Below, in pieces: positions 1 through 7,838 of a stretch of DNA of 8,725 nt (position 1 is its first letter; every line of letters starts with the position of its first letter). A model generated the notes under the pieces. It was given only the letters and a program-made list of their open reading frames with translations. It did not search any database and was not told the DNA's origin. The stretch lies in the NCBI GenBank assembly GCA_003229095.1, contig QIHS01000037.1, forward strand, positions 1-8,725. Direction: 5' to 3'. Both the position numbers and the translations under genes were made by a program. The DNA comes from Woeseia sp. GTDB taxonomy: Bacteria > Pseudomonadota > Gammaproteobacteria > Steroidobacterales > Woeseiaceae.

Positions 1-607
1 GTCATCGCGCTTCGCTCTCCGCACCGCAATACTTGCCCAAAGCGCCGCATTTTCACCGTCTACTCTGATTGCACGATCTTCAAGATCCGCAGGATCACAA
101 ACGCCGCTGTTGCCACTATCTCCAGAGTGAGTGCATGCCTGTAGCAGATGCCAGGTAAACTGCGCGTTGTCCGGATCGAGGGCGACAGCTTTCTGAATTT
201 GCTGGCGGTCGTAGCGATTCCCCGTGTCGGAAGAACCGAGAATTCCGGCCATCAACAAATGCTCTGCGTCACCAGACGCACTTAGCTGGCCAGCTATCCG
301 ATCGATCCTTTCCCGATGGCGCGCGATCTGCGTTTCAGCGGTTTTCAGGCGTCGATTCCGCACCGGTCATAAAGTCGAGCATGCTGCAAGCAAAATGCTG
401 AACATTCGAGCTTGTTCCAGTTGAATCTTCAGCCAGTGCGCCAGCAACCGCGATTTGGGGGAATAGCTGAATCCTGGCGGGCGATTCGTCGCGCAGCGCC
501 TGCCTGAAATCTGGCTCCGCGATGTGCACGCCGGGATCATCCTGCAAGAAGAAAAACACGACAGCGGCAAGCACACCTGCTGCCAACAACAAAATGATTC
601 GTCTCAT
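1..607 (-). CDS. Membrane-anchored TPR-like protein, partial, with a frameshift near 342-345
   Basis: I do not recognise the family. The proposed start is the ATG at 607-605, one base after the kdsB stop. It begins MRRIILLLAAGVLAAVVFFF, a signal anchor that would place the rest in the periplasm. This frame stops at TGA 337-335 after 90 codons. A different minus-strand frame is then open without a stop from about 341 to the window edge and reads as real protein. It has two TPR-like helical units, around AVALDPDNAQFTWHLLQAC and DRAIRVDGENAALWASIAV, with Cys residues flanking the linker between them. Removing one base from the run of four A (TTTT on the plus strand, 342-345) joins the two frames into about 202 residues. 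The gene continues beyond position 1. It lies last in the kdsB operon with no good Shine-Dalgarno, so coupling to kdsB is likely. A general role in protein-protein contact at the envelope is inference only. Confidence 0.65.
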
Positions 608-608
608 T

Positions 609-1367
609 CTATGAGATGTTGCGTTCGGCCAGCAATCGCTCCGCTTCAACGAGATCTTCTTCCGTATCGACGCCTGGGCCAGGGCGGACAGAAGGGATTC
701 CAACTTTTATTTTCATGCCGAGGCTGAGCGCACGAAGTTGTTCGAGTTTCTCCAAAATCTCAAGCGGCGAACGCTCTGCTACGACGATCTTTTGCAAAAC
801 AGAGTTTCGATAGGCGTAGATACCATGGTGGTGCAGCGCAGATTCACGTGCAAATTTTCCGCTGCCATCGGATCTTGAATAGGGGATCGCTGCACGACTG
901 AAATAAAGCGCAAAACCGTCATTATTAACAATTGTCTTAACGACATTCGGATTTCTGAAATCCTCTTCGCGTAAATTCGGCGAAGCCAGCGTCGCAATAT
1001 CTGCTACATCGTCATCCAGCAATGCCGCGCACTGATCGATCAGTTCCGGCGGCATCAACGGTTCATCGCCCTGCAGGTTGACGATGATTTGATCGTCGGC
1101 CCACCCCATCTTGTCTGCTACTTCGGCGAGCCGATCGGTGCCAGACTCGTGATCCGCCGAGGTCATGCAACACTCGGCCGAGAACCGACTCGCCGCTTCA
1201 GCAATTCGATCATCGTCTGTTGCAATGACAACCTGGGTGGCATTGCTTTCCTTGCCACGTTCATGCACGTGCTGCAACATCGTCTTGCCGGCAATCAACC
1301 GCAACGGCTTGCCCGGCAATCGGACAGAGGCGTATCGCGACGGTATCACCACGATAAAGTCTGTCAT
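609..1367 (-). CDS. kdsB: 3-deoxy-manno-octulosonate cytidylyltransferase (CMP-Kdo synthetase)
   Basis: A cytoplasmic enzyme that activates Kdo with CTP to give CMP-Kdo, the donor used by WaaA to add Kdo to lipid IVA. The protein is 252 residues, the usual length. It opens with the nucleotide-binding loop PSRYASVRLPGKPL (residues 9-22), followed by CMTSADHESGTDRLAEV (67-83), NLQGDEP with the metal-binding Asp101 (97-103), LYFSRAAIPYSR (154-165), HHGIYAYR (180-187) and GVDTEEDL (232-239), all typical of KdsB. The ATG overlaps the lpxK stop as ATGA, and GAAGG at 1375-1379 is a good ribosome site seven bases upstream, so translation is probably coupled. In many gammaproteobacteria a small Trm112-like gene (ycaR) lies between lpxK and kdsB; here there is no room for it. 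I see nothing abnormal in the protein. Confidence 0.97.
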   Translation of the reverse strand: MTDFIVVIPSRYASVRLPGKPLRLIAGKTMLQHVHERGKESNATQVVIATDDDRIAEAASRFSAECCMTSADHESGTDRLAEVADKMGWADDQIIVNLQGDEPLMPPELIDQCAALLDDDVADIATLASPNLREEDFRNPNVVKTIVNNDGFALYFSRAAIPYSRSDGSGKFARESALHHHGIYAYRNSVLQKIVVAERSPLEILEKLEQLRALSLGMKIKVGIPSVRPGPGVDTEEDLVEAERLLAERNIS

Positions 1368-2382
1368 GCTGCGGCCTTCACATCGGCAATCCTGTCGAGA
1401 ACCAGTTGCAGCAGCGACTCGCCTTCCCTGCCCTCAAATTCGACTTCCACATCAACACACCAGCACCGACCAGCCTCGGGAAACTGACATTTTACAGCAT
1501 CCTTCGCCGTCATTACGACGGGCAGGTCATCGTCAAAGGTCAAATCCTGTGGAGAAATAGAAATGTCGGCATGATCCGGCAACGGGTGGCGCTTGACCTG
1601 AATGCCCGCCCGTTCAAGCAAATCGAAAAATCGCTCCGGGTTGCCAATGCCGGCAACCGCATGCACCGACTGGCCCGCCAGGTCCTGAATTTGACCCACT
1701 TCGCTACCGTCCAACTTCCTGATGGTTCTGGATTGCAAATCAAAGTGTACCGGCCTTCGATCAGTGGCCCGACGCAATACTTCGCAACCTTGTCAACCGA
1801 CTGTAGTCGGTTCGGCCACTCGCGTAACGGACCGGCCGGTAACAATCTACCGTTGCCGAATCCTCGCGTGCCATCGATGACAGCAATCTCGAAATCTCGC
1901 GCAAGCCGATAATGTTGCAAACCGTCATCGGCGATGATTACATCTGCGCCCAATTCAATCGCTTTGCGCGCAGCAGCGACTCTTTCGGGATGTACAACAA
2001 CGGAACATTCACTCTGTGCGGCAAGCAACATCGCCTCGTCACCAACCACCGCGGGATCGCTCTGTGCTGTAGCAGCAAGCGGCGTAGCGCCTACCTTGCC
2101 GCGATATCCCCGACTGACTATGCCCGGCGTCATTCCCTTTTCCCGAAGGGCTTTCGCCAACCAGATAGTCAGCGGTGTTTTTCCCGTTCCGCCGACGGAG
2201 ATGTTGCCAATAACAATGACGGGTACAGCAACACTTACGGACCGTAACAATCCCCTTCGATAAAGGAAACGCCGACTGGCGATTGCGACGGCGAACAACC
2301 AGCTCAGCGGCACAAAAACCCACACTATTGGTGAATTTTCATACCACATCTTTTCAACCCAGTTTTTTTTCGAAGAACTCAA
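1364..2382 (-). CDS. lpxK: Tetraacyldisaccharide 4'-kinase, split by a one-base frameshift near 1742-1744
   Basis: LpxK is an inner-membrane kinase that phosphorylates the 4' position of the lipid A disaccharide using ATP to give lipid IVA. The first frame (2382 to 1540 as it stands) carries an N-terminal membrane segment (about 20-40), the P-loop GGTGKTP (64-70), and the catalytic-region motif ADDGLQHYRLARD (151-163) with GNGRLLPAGPLRE (177-188). After Thr213 the frame loses its similarity. The family C-terminus resumes in the next frame, including VAGIGNPERFF, PDHADIS and VMTAKDAVKC, and ends at TGA 1366-1364. Adding one T to the TTT run at 1744-1742 restores about 339 continuous residues, close to the family's usual length. 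No slippery heptamer is evident, so programmed shifting is unlikely. The start chosen is TTG at 2382, with GGAG 13 bases upstream; ATG at 2349 is an alternative that loses 11 residues. The gene follows msbA by 33 bases and overlaps kdsB by ATGA. Confidence 0.93.
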
Positions 2383-2415
2383 TGCGATTTCGAATCTCCG
2401 TCGAATGCAGACCCG

Positions 2416-4179
2416 TCAATCACCGCTTGATTGCTCAGTGAATTGCATGCGATACAGCGACGCATAATGCCCGTTGGCGTCGAGCAACTCTTTATGCGTT
2501 CCTGATTCAACAATGCGACCCTCGTCAAGCACGATGATCTTGTCCGCGCGTTCCACAGTCGAGAGTCGATGTGCAATAACCAGCGTCGTGCGATCAGCCA
2601 TCAACGTCTCCAGGGCATTCTGAATTCGACGTTCCGATTTCGTATCCAGCGATGAAGTTGCTTCGTCGAGAATCAGCACCGGTGAGTTCTTGAGCAATGC
2701 ACGTCCTATCGCCACGCGTTGTCTTTGGCCACCTGACAGCAGTATCCCGCGGTCTCCAACAGTCGTGCCCAGGCCTTCGGGTAATTCCTTAACAAAATCC
2801 ATTACATGCGCTGCTTCTGCTGCTTGCAGTATTTCCGCCCGACTGCGGCGCCTGAGTTGTCCGTAGGCGAGATTGTTCTCGATCGAGTCGTTGAACAAAA
2901 TAATGTCCTGACTTACGAAGCTAATGTGCGAGCGCAGATTACTGAGTTCGTATTCCTGAACCGGAAGCCCATCCAGCCGAATTTCACCGGAATCGACATC
3001 ATAGAATCGCGGCAGCAGTCCGGCAAGCGTCGACTTGCCACTGCCTGACTGTCCAACGATAGCAATCGTCTTTCCCGCCTCGATTTTGAACGACACATCG
3101 ACTAATACTTTCGAACGATCATCGTGATAAGAAAAACAGACGTTGCGAAACTCGACCAAGCCGCGAACATCCTCGGCAACATAGTCGCCTGCGTTGACCT
3201 CATCGGGCTCATCGATAATTCGAAACAAGCTGTCCCCTGCAGCGACACCGCGTTGCAGGATTGCATTGATGTTGGTGATGCGCCGAAGGGGTTGCAGCAT
3301 CAGCATCATTGCACCGAAGAATGACATAAAACTACCGGGACTCAGGTTGCCGTTAATAGACTCAACGCCCGCTGCATAAATTACGCCAGCCACACCAATA
3401 CCAAATATTATCTGTGTAACTGCAACACCGAAGGCTTTTGCACGGATGAGCTTCAAATTCTGGCGGCGATTCCACTCATCAACGCCAGTCAGACGTTCCA
3501 TCTCATATTCCTGACCGCCAAAAACCTTCACCACGCGATTTCCGGTCAGCACTTCGTCTGTTACCTGCGTGACCTCTCCGATGGAATCCTGAATTCGCCC
3601 ACTATAGCGCCGAAACACTTTACCCAGAACCTGGATCAGCACAGCGATGATTGGCAACAAAATGGCCACGAACAGAAATAGTCGCTGGCTCTGATAGAGC
3701 ATGACCGCAGTCGCGGCGAACACGGTCAGCAGGTCGCGAACCATGACAGTGACGACGTTGGTCACAGACTCCGCCACCATTTCGACGTTGTAGGTCACGC
3801 GCGACAGCATCGGACCGGTTGAATGTGTTTCAATATATTTTGAAGGAAGTGTCAGAAACTTGCGGAAAACATCGCGTCGTAAATTGCTGATGACGCTTCG
3901 GCCGATCCAGCCGAGTGAGACTTCCGTAAAAAATCCTGACAGCCCCCTGCCAATAAATACTGCGAAAAAGGCGAACGGCAGCCACTGCCCGGTTTCAATA
4001 TTGTGGGCAACCAGCGTCTCATCCATCAACGGCTCGACAAGCCAGACCATCGACGCCTCAATGACCGCTGTCGCCGCCATCGCAACCACCGCAACCATGC
4101 CAATGAGTTTGTGCGGCAACACGTATTGCCACAATCGCCCATAGACTTCTTTTACATGCGGATCGAGTCTGCTACTCAC
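2416..4179 (-). CDS. msbA: Lipid A export ABC transporter, ATP-binding/permease protein
   Basis: MsbA is a homodimeric ABC exporter in the inner membrane that flips core-lipid A from the cytoplasmic to the periplasmic leaflet, ready for the Lpt pathway. The protein has 587 residues, the usual length. Residues about 20-320 form the six-helix membrane domain. The nucleotide-binding domain follows with Walker A GQSGSGKST (376-384), the Q-loop Gln424, the signature LSGGQRQRVAIGRAL (481-495), Walker B VLILDE (501-506) and the switch His537 in VIAHRLS. Nothing is missing. The start chosen is GTG at 4179, six bases after the exbD stop; the ribosome site is weak, so coupling to exbD is plausible. Placement directly before lpxK is the classical msbA-lpxK arrangement and supports the lipid A role over a generic drug exporter. 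Confidence 0.96.
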   Translation of the reverse strand: MSSRLDPHVKEVYGRLWQYVLPHKLIGMVAVVAMAATAVIEASMVWLVEPLMDETLVAHNIETGQWLPFAFFAVFIGRGLSGFFTEVSLGWIGRSVISNLRRDVFRKFLTLPSKYIETHSTGPMLSRVTYNVEMVAESVTNVVTVMVRDLLTVFAATAVMLYQSQRLFLFVAILLPIIAVLIQVLGKVFRRYSGRIQDSIGEVTQVTDEVLTGNRVVKVFGGQEYEMERLTGVDEWNRRQNLKLIRAKAFGVAVTQIIFGIGVAGVIYAAGVESINGNLSPGSFMSFFGAMMLMLQPLRRITNINAILQRGVAAGDSLFRIIDEPDEVNAGDYVAEDVRGLVEFRNVCFSYHDDRSKVLVDVSFKIEAGKTIAIVGQSGSGKSTLAGLLPRFYDVDSGEIRLDGLPVQEYELSNLRSHISFVSQDIILFNDSIENNLAYGQLRRRSRAEILQAAEAAHVMDFVKELPEGLGTTVGDRGILLSGGQRQRVAIGRALLKNSPVLILDEATSSLDTKSERRIQNALETLMADRTTLVIAHRLSTVERADKIIVLDEGRIVESGTHKELLDANGHYASLYRMQFTEQSSGD

Positions 4180-4185
4180 TGAGTA

Positions 4186-4611
4186 TCACTGCTCGGCCGG
4201 GTCGTTAATCGTTGCGATGCTGATTCGCGTAAAACCGAGTTTACCGGCTACATCCATCGCGGTGATAACATGCTGATGGCGTGCATTTGCGTCGGCGCTG
4301 ATCGTTAACGGCAGGTTTGAGTCACCCCCGGAAACACTCTCCAACGCGTTGCGAATCGTTTCCGGCCGGCTGTTGACGAGCTCACGATTGTTGACGAGAA
4401 AGGTACCCTGCTCTGTAATCATGATATCCACCTTTTCCGGCACATCTTCTATTACAGCCGTGCTGTCCGCCTGTGGTAACTGAATCGTGATCTTCGATTG
4501 CTTCACAAAACTGGTGGACACCATAAAGAAGATCAGCAACAACAGTACGACGTCAATCAACGACGTCATGTTGACTTCCGGCTCTTCTTTTATCCGCAGA
4601 CTCAGTTTCAT
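4186..4611 (-). CDS. exbD: Biopolymer transport protein ExbD/TolR family
   Basis: The stator partner of ExbB in a proton-driven motor of the inner membrane. The protein is 141 residues, typical for the family. It has a short cytoplasmic start, then one membrane helix, MTSLIDVVLLLLIFFMVSTS (15-34). This helix carries the conserved proton-binding Asp20. A periplasmic domain follows with the family's end pattern, including ISADANARHQHVITAMDVAGKLG (about 104-126). The ATG at 4611 overlaps the exbB stop TGA as ATGA, so the two are translated together. An ExbB/ExbD pair just upstream of msbA is common in gammaproteobacteria. No TonB gene is present in the window, so the energised target (TonB-dependent import or something linked to LPS) cannot be told from here. 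Confidence 0.94.
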   Translation of the reverse strand: MKLSLRIKEEPEVNMTSLIDVVLLLLIFFMVSTSFVKQSKITIQLPQADSTAVIEDVPEKVDIMITEQGTFLVNNRELVNSRPETIRNALESVSGGDSNLPLTISADANARHQHVITAMDVAGKLGFTRISIATINDPAEQ

Positions 4612-5243
4612 TTTTTCTGGGCAGGCTTTTTCTTTTTGCTCTGGCGTCGGTGTAACGCTTCAACCAGTTTGATCGCTTCCTTTTCCATATCGACGACCAG
4701 GCCATCCACGCGGCTGCGGTAATAGCGATAGCCGATCAAGGCAGGAATGGCGACTGAAAGACCCGCGCCGGTGGTGATCAACGCCTCGGCGATTCCGCCA
4801 GCCAGAACCGTCGGGTCACCAACACCGTGCGTTGTGATCGCGGTGAATACTTTGACCATGCCAATCACGGTGCCAAGCAGGCCCAGGAGTGGTGTAATCG
4901 CGGCGATGGTGCCAAGTGCATCCAGATAGCGTTCCAGCTCATGTACAACGTGGCGGCCCGTGTCCTCGATGCTGTCTTTCATCACCGCGCGCTCGCGGTC
5001 CCTGTTGATCAGGCCCGCGGCCAGAATCTGACCCAGTGGCGAACCCTGATGCAGGGTCTGAATCTGGTTCTGGTCCAGCGCATCCCGTTTGACCCACGCC
5101 CACACTTTGGCGGTCAGGTCTTCGGGTATGACGCGTTTCAACTGCAGCGTCCAGTAGCGCTCGAGAACGATGCCCATTGCAACGATGGCACAGAGGATGA
5201 TGGGTGCCATCAACCAACCACCGGCTTTAACGATATCAACCAT
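4608..5243 (-). CDS. exbB: MotA/TolQ/ExbB proton channel family protein
   Basis: A channel subunit that, with ExbD, converts the proton gradient into mechanical work across the envelope. The protein has 211 residues with three membrane helices: about 9-27, 108-135 and 147-174. The second and third form the conserved MotA/TolQ/ExbB core, seen as TIAAITPLLGLLGTVIGMV (112-130) and GGIAEALITTGAGLSVAIPA (149-168). The C-terminus ends in a lysine-rich cytoplasmic tail (203-211, KKKKPAQKK). The ATG at 5243 is the first in frame that keeps helix 1 whole; the ribosome site is weak. The stop overlaps the exbD start. In this genome the gene is separated from comEC by 236 bases, mostly taken up by a palindromic element, so it may rely on its own promoter in 5244-5311, though I see no clear one there. 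Confidence 0.94.
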   Translation of the reverse strand: MVDIVKAGGWLMAPIILCAIVAMGIVLERYWTLQLKRVIPEDLTAKVWAWVKRDALDQNQIQTLHQGSPLGQILAAGLINRDRERAVMKDSIEDTGRHVVHELERYLDALGTIAAITPLLGLLGTVIGMVKVFTAITTHGVGDPTVLAGGIAEALITTGAGLSVAIPALIGYRYYRSRVDGLVVDMEKEAIKLVEALHRRQSKKKKPAQKK

Positions 5244-5311
5244 ATACAGACACTCTGGCGAAAATCGGAATATACAGTGACCGGCCGAAAAATTCTGCTA
5301 TCGGTACGAGC

Positions 5312-5479
5312 CTAGCCCGGACTATTCATGAATCACCGCGATGATTGCGCAGAGATTTGTTTGTACACGGGATTTTCCGATCGAGCGGAATACCGACTGT
5401 ATTCCCGAATGAGGAAAATTTCGTGTACAAACAAAGATAAAGCAAGGGCGCGAGTGCATTCATGAATAGTCCGGGCTAG
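5312..5479. repeat. 168-bp nested palindrome, MITE-like element
   Basis: The ends are a perfect 22-bp inverted repeat, 5312-5333 and 5458-5479, that starts CTAGCCCGGACTATTCATG. Inside is a second inverted repeat, 5356-5369 with 5422-5435 (14 bp, TTTGTTTGTACACG), continued after two mismatches by a 7-bp match (5372-5378 with 5413-5419). At the centre 5387-5393 pairs with 5399-5405 around a 5-base loop. The three levels share one centre at about 5395.5 (the innermost at 5396), so the whole unit would fold as one long hairpin. It holds no credible ORF. CTAG at both outer ends could be a palindromic 4-bp target duplication; IS5-group transposases are known to use YTAR targets, but I cannot assign a family. 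It sits immediately after the comEC stop and 68 bases before exbB. A role as a transcription barrier or terminator is possible but unproven; there is no T-run at either end. Confidence 0.85.
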
Positions 5480-7756
5480 CTACCTATCGTGCCAATATTT
5501 GCGAAAATCAATGCGCTCACGAACAGCCGCTTCCGGCGCGCTGCCTGCACATATCCGCTGGCTGATCGCACCCGCAGTCGCTGTGCTCAGAACCTCGGCA
5601 CCCGACGCTCGCAATCTGCCCACAACTTCGGCTTTCGGAAATCCCCACTGATTGCCGAAACTGGCCGACACGATTGCCAGTGCAGGCCCGGTCGCATCCA
5701 CAAATTCGTCGCTGGAAGACGTTCGACTGCCATGATGAGGCACCAACACAATGTCGCTGGCACTAAACGCTAACCGGTGTGCCAATAATTTCTCGACCGG
5801 CGCCTCAATATCCCCGGTCAACAGGATTCGGTAGTGACCAGCCGTTACTTCCACTACGCAGGACGCGTTGTTGCGCACCCACGGCGCATCGTAACGCGGG
5901 TGCAGAATCGAAAAATCGATGCCATCCGTTTGCCATTTGATGCCGGCAACACATTGGGTCTGCGGTCGTCCGGGCAATGTCAGCGCCTCACCAACCATAA
6001 TTTTCCTGACCTCGATGCCGGTCAGGATTGTCTGTGCGCCGCCCGCATGATCCTGGTCGCCGTGACTGACAATCAATCTGTCCAGTTGCCCGATGCCACG
6101 CCCGCGTAAAAATGGCAACACAACCATCTCTGCCGCATTGCCACCGTTGCGAAATGCGGGGCCAGTATCGAATAGCAGCGCTTGCTCGCTGGTCTGAATG
6201 ACCACGGCGAGCCCCTGGCCAACATCGAGAAACGGTGGTCGCGCGGGTTTGTACATCAGCACAGCGATGATTGCGACAATGGCCAGCTTTCGACCAGGCC
6301 ATCCGGCTGGCAAAAAGACATAGGTGGCTGGAATAATCGCAATAATGACAAAGAGCACACTGAGTTCACTCGTCCGGTAGCTGGAGAACCCGGCTTCGCC
6401 GACAAATTTCACGAGTTGCAGGATCAGGCGAATACTGTGGTACGCCCCTTTGAGCAGAAAGTCCCCTGCGACCTCAAACGGTCCACTTAGCAATGCGCCA
6501 GCCAGTGTTAGCGGCACTGTTACAAAATTGAAAAGCGGCAACACGAGTATATTAATCGCAGGCGCAACGGCGGAAAACCTGCCAAAGATCAAAACCGTCA
6601 ACGGGAAAAGGCCCGCGAGCAATGCCAGCTGAAGCAGCCCCAGTCGTTTGCACGCGGTCAAAGCGGCATTCAACACGCGCCAGCGATGACCCTGCATGCC
6701 GTGAACGTGTTGCTGCGCGGTCTGGATCAACAGCGCGACAGCGGCGAATGATAATTTGAATCCTGGCGCCAGGATCGCCAGTGGATTGCTGATGAAGATC
6801 GCAAAACAAGGAATGGCGAGCAATGGCCCGAGCTGCAGTCGTCGCCGCAATAGAATTGCGGCGCCGGCGACACATGCCATCAGCAACGCACGCCTGGATG
6901 GCACCGCAAAACCCGACAATGCGGCATAGGTGCCAGCGGCAGCGATGGCCGTCAACAATGCAATGTCGCGTAGGTTTCGACGGGTGCAAAAAGGCGCAAA
7001 CAAGGCCCAGCCGAGCAGATAAGCGCAGCCCGCGGCAAGACCAATGTGCAGGCCTGAGATAGCCATCAGGTGGCTTGTCCCCGTTCTTGCGTAGAGGTCC
7101 CATTGTTGCCGGCTAATGTTGTGCCGCGCGCCAACGCCAATGGCCATCAATACAGCGGATGCATCGTCCGCAGGCAGGATAGCAGCGACCCGAGCTGCGA
7201 AAGTCTTGCGCAGTCGAGTGATCAGGTCGGGCTGGTCGCCAATAATCCGGTAGCTGCCTTCATCGCTGTCGATATATCCGGTCGCGCCGATACGCTCGCG
7301 AAACAACCAACCCTCAAAGTCGAATCCGCCCGGGTTTGCGTAGCCACGTGGTCGCTTTAGTCGAAGCTGCAGTTGCCAGGACTCACCAATTGCGGGAATG
7401 ACCTCCGGTTTGAACCAGGTGAGACGAATTCGATCGGGCAAATCTGTCCGATTGACAGGCCGCACAACAAACCGAACCGTATCGCCTTCTGTCGTCGGAA
7501 AATTGACAACGCGCGCTTCGACCGCTAACGACTGACTTGCCATTGCCGGATCGAGACGTTCCGCTAACTGCGCCCGCGCCGAAAAACCCATGATCGCGAA
7601 ACCGAGCAGAAAGAATGCCAGGGGCCACAGGAATCGACACTTGAGACATGCCGCACCGGTCGCCGCACATCCCGTGAGAACGATTGTGCCAGGCAAATAT
7701 CCGAATAACTCCAGAGCATAGGCGCCTGTCAGCGTGCAAAGACCCAACAGGAACAT
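5480..7756 (-). CDS. comEC: DNA internalization-related competence protein ComEC/Rec2
   Basis: An inner-membrane channel that carries single-stranded DNA into the cytoplasm during natural transformation. The protein has 758 residues, the usual size. After N-terminal helices comes the DUF4131 soluble region (about 60-175). Next is the Competence membrane domain, with the family motif SHLMAISGLHIGL (228-240) and many helices to about 500. The metallo-beta-lactamase-like domain runs from about 508 to the end, with LDVGQGLAVVIQT (510-522), SHGDQDHAGG (564-573), LLTGDIE (645-651) and PHHGS (673-677). The step from the last helix to LDVGQG is short: only a few residues (ARPPF) replace the usual linker and first strand. 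The ATG at 7756 has a strong ribosome site, AAGGAAG, six bases upstream. The stop TAG (5482-5480) touches the palindromic element. Other competence genes are not in the window, so real transformability cannot be judged. Confidence 0.95.
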   Translation of the reverse strand: MFLLGLCTLTGAYALELFGYLPGTIVLTGCAATGAACLKCRFLWPLAFFLLGFAIMGFSARAQLAERLDPAMASQSLAVEARVVNFPTTEGDTVRFVVRPVNRTDLPDRIRLTWFKPEVIPAIGESWQLQLRLKRPRGYANPGGFDFEGWLFRERIGATGYIDSDEGSYRIIGDQPDLITRLRKTFAARVAAILPADDASAVLMAIGVGARHNISRQQWDLYARTGTSHLMAISGLHIGLAAGCAYLLGWALFAPFCTRRNLRDIALLTAIAAAGTYAALSGFAVPSRRALLMACVAGAAILLRRRLQLGPLLAIPCFAIFISNPLAILAPGFKLSFAAVALLIQTAQQHVHGMQGHRWRVLNAALTACKRLGLLQLALLAGLFPLTVLIFGRFSAVAPAINILVLPLFNFVTVPLTLAGALLSGPFEVAGDFLLKGAYHSIRLILQLVKFVGEAGFSSYRTSELSVLFVIIAIIPATYVFLPAGWPGRKLAIVAIIAVLMYKPARPPFLDVGQGLAVVIQTSEQALLFDTGPAFRNGGNAAEMVVLPFLRGRGIGQLDRLIVSHGDQDHAGGAQTILTGIEVRKIMVGEALTLPGRPQTQCVAGIKWQTDGIDFSILHPRYDAPWVRNNASCVVEVTAGHYRILLTGDIEAPVEKLLAHRLAFSASDIVLVPHHGSRTSSSDEFVDATGPALAIVSASFGNQWGFPKAEVVGRLRASGAEVLSTATAGAISQRICAGSAPEAAVRERIDFRKYWHDR

Positions 7757-7763
7757 ATTCCGC

Positions 7764-7769
7764 TTCCTT
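7764..7769 (-). promoter_or_regulatory. Ribosome binding site of comEC
   Basis: AAGGAA(G) on the minus strand lies six to seven bases before the ATG at 7756 and fixes that start. It is one of the two best Shine-Dalgarno matches in the window. Confidence 0.7.
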
Positions 7770-7838
7770 GCGGTTTGCCGATATGATGCCGCTCACCAAA
7801 GGCAGCCAACCCCGGAATTGAAACAAAGTGGCTGCAAG

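Noticed and set aside
1540..1743. Out-of-frame tail of the 280-residue lpxK frame as a genuine C-terminus
   Set aside because: The tail is compositionally odd and the true family C-terminus is read in the next frame over the same bases.
1738..1750. Programmed -1 frameshift in lpxK
   Set aside because: No X-XXY-YYZ slippery heptamer or obvious stimulatory hairpin at the site.
5255..5285. LexA-like half site (CTGTATAT) upstream of exbB
   Set aside because: The second half, ACAG at the required spacing, is absent.
3635..6273. Identical 19-base segment at 3635-3653 and 6255-6273
   Set aside because: Both copies code for hydrophobic membrane residues (IIAVL) in msbA and comEC with matching codons; a lone short match in two membrane genes is best read as chance.
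7802..7835. 7-bp inverted repeat GCAGCCA/TGGCTGC in the comEC upstream region
   Set aside because: A short stem with a 20-base spacer and no T-run; could be an operator, but nothing else supports it.
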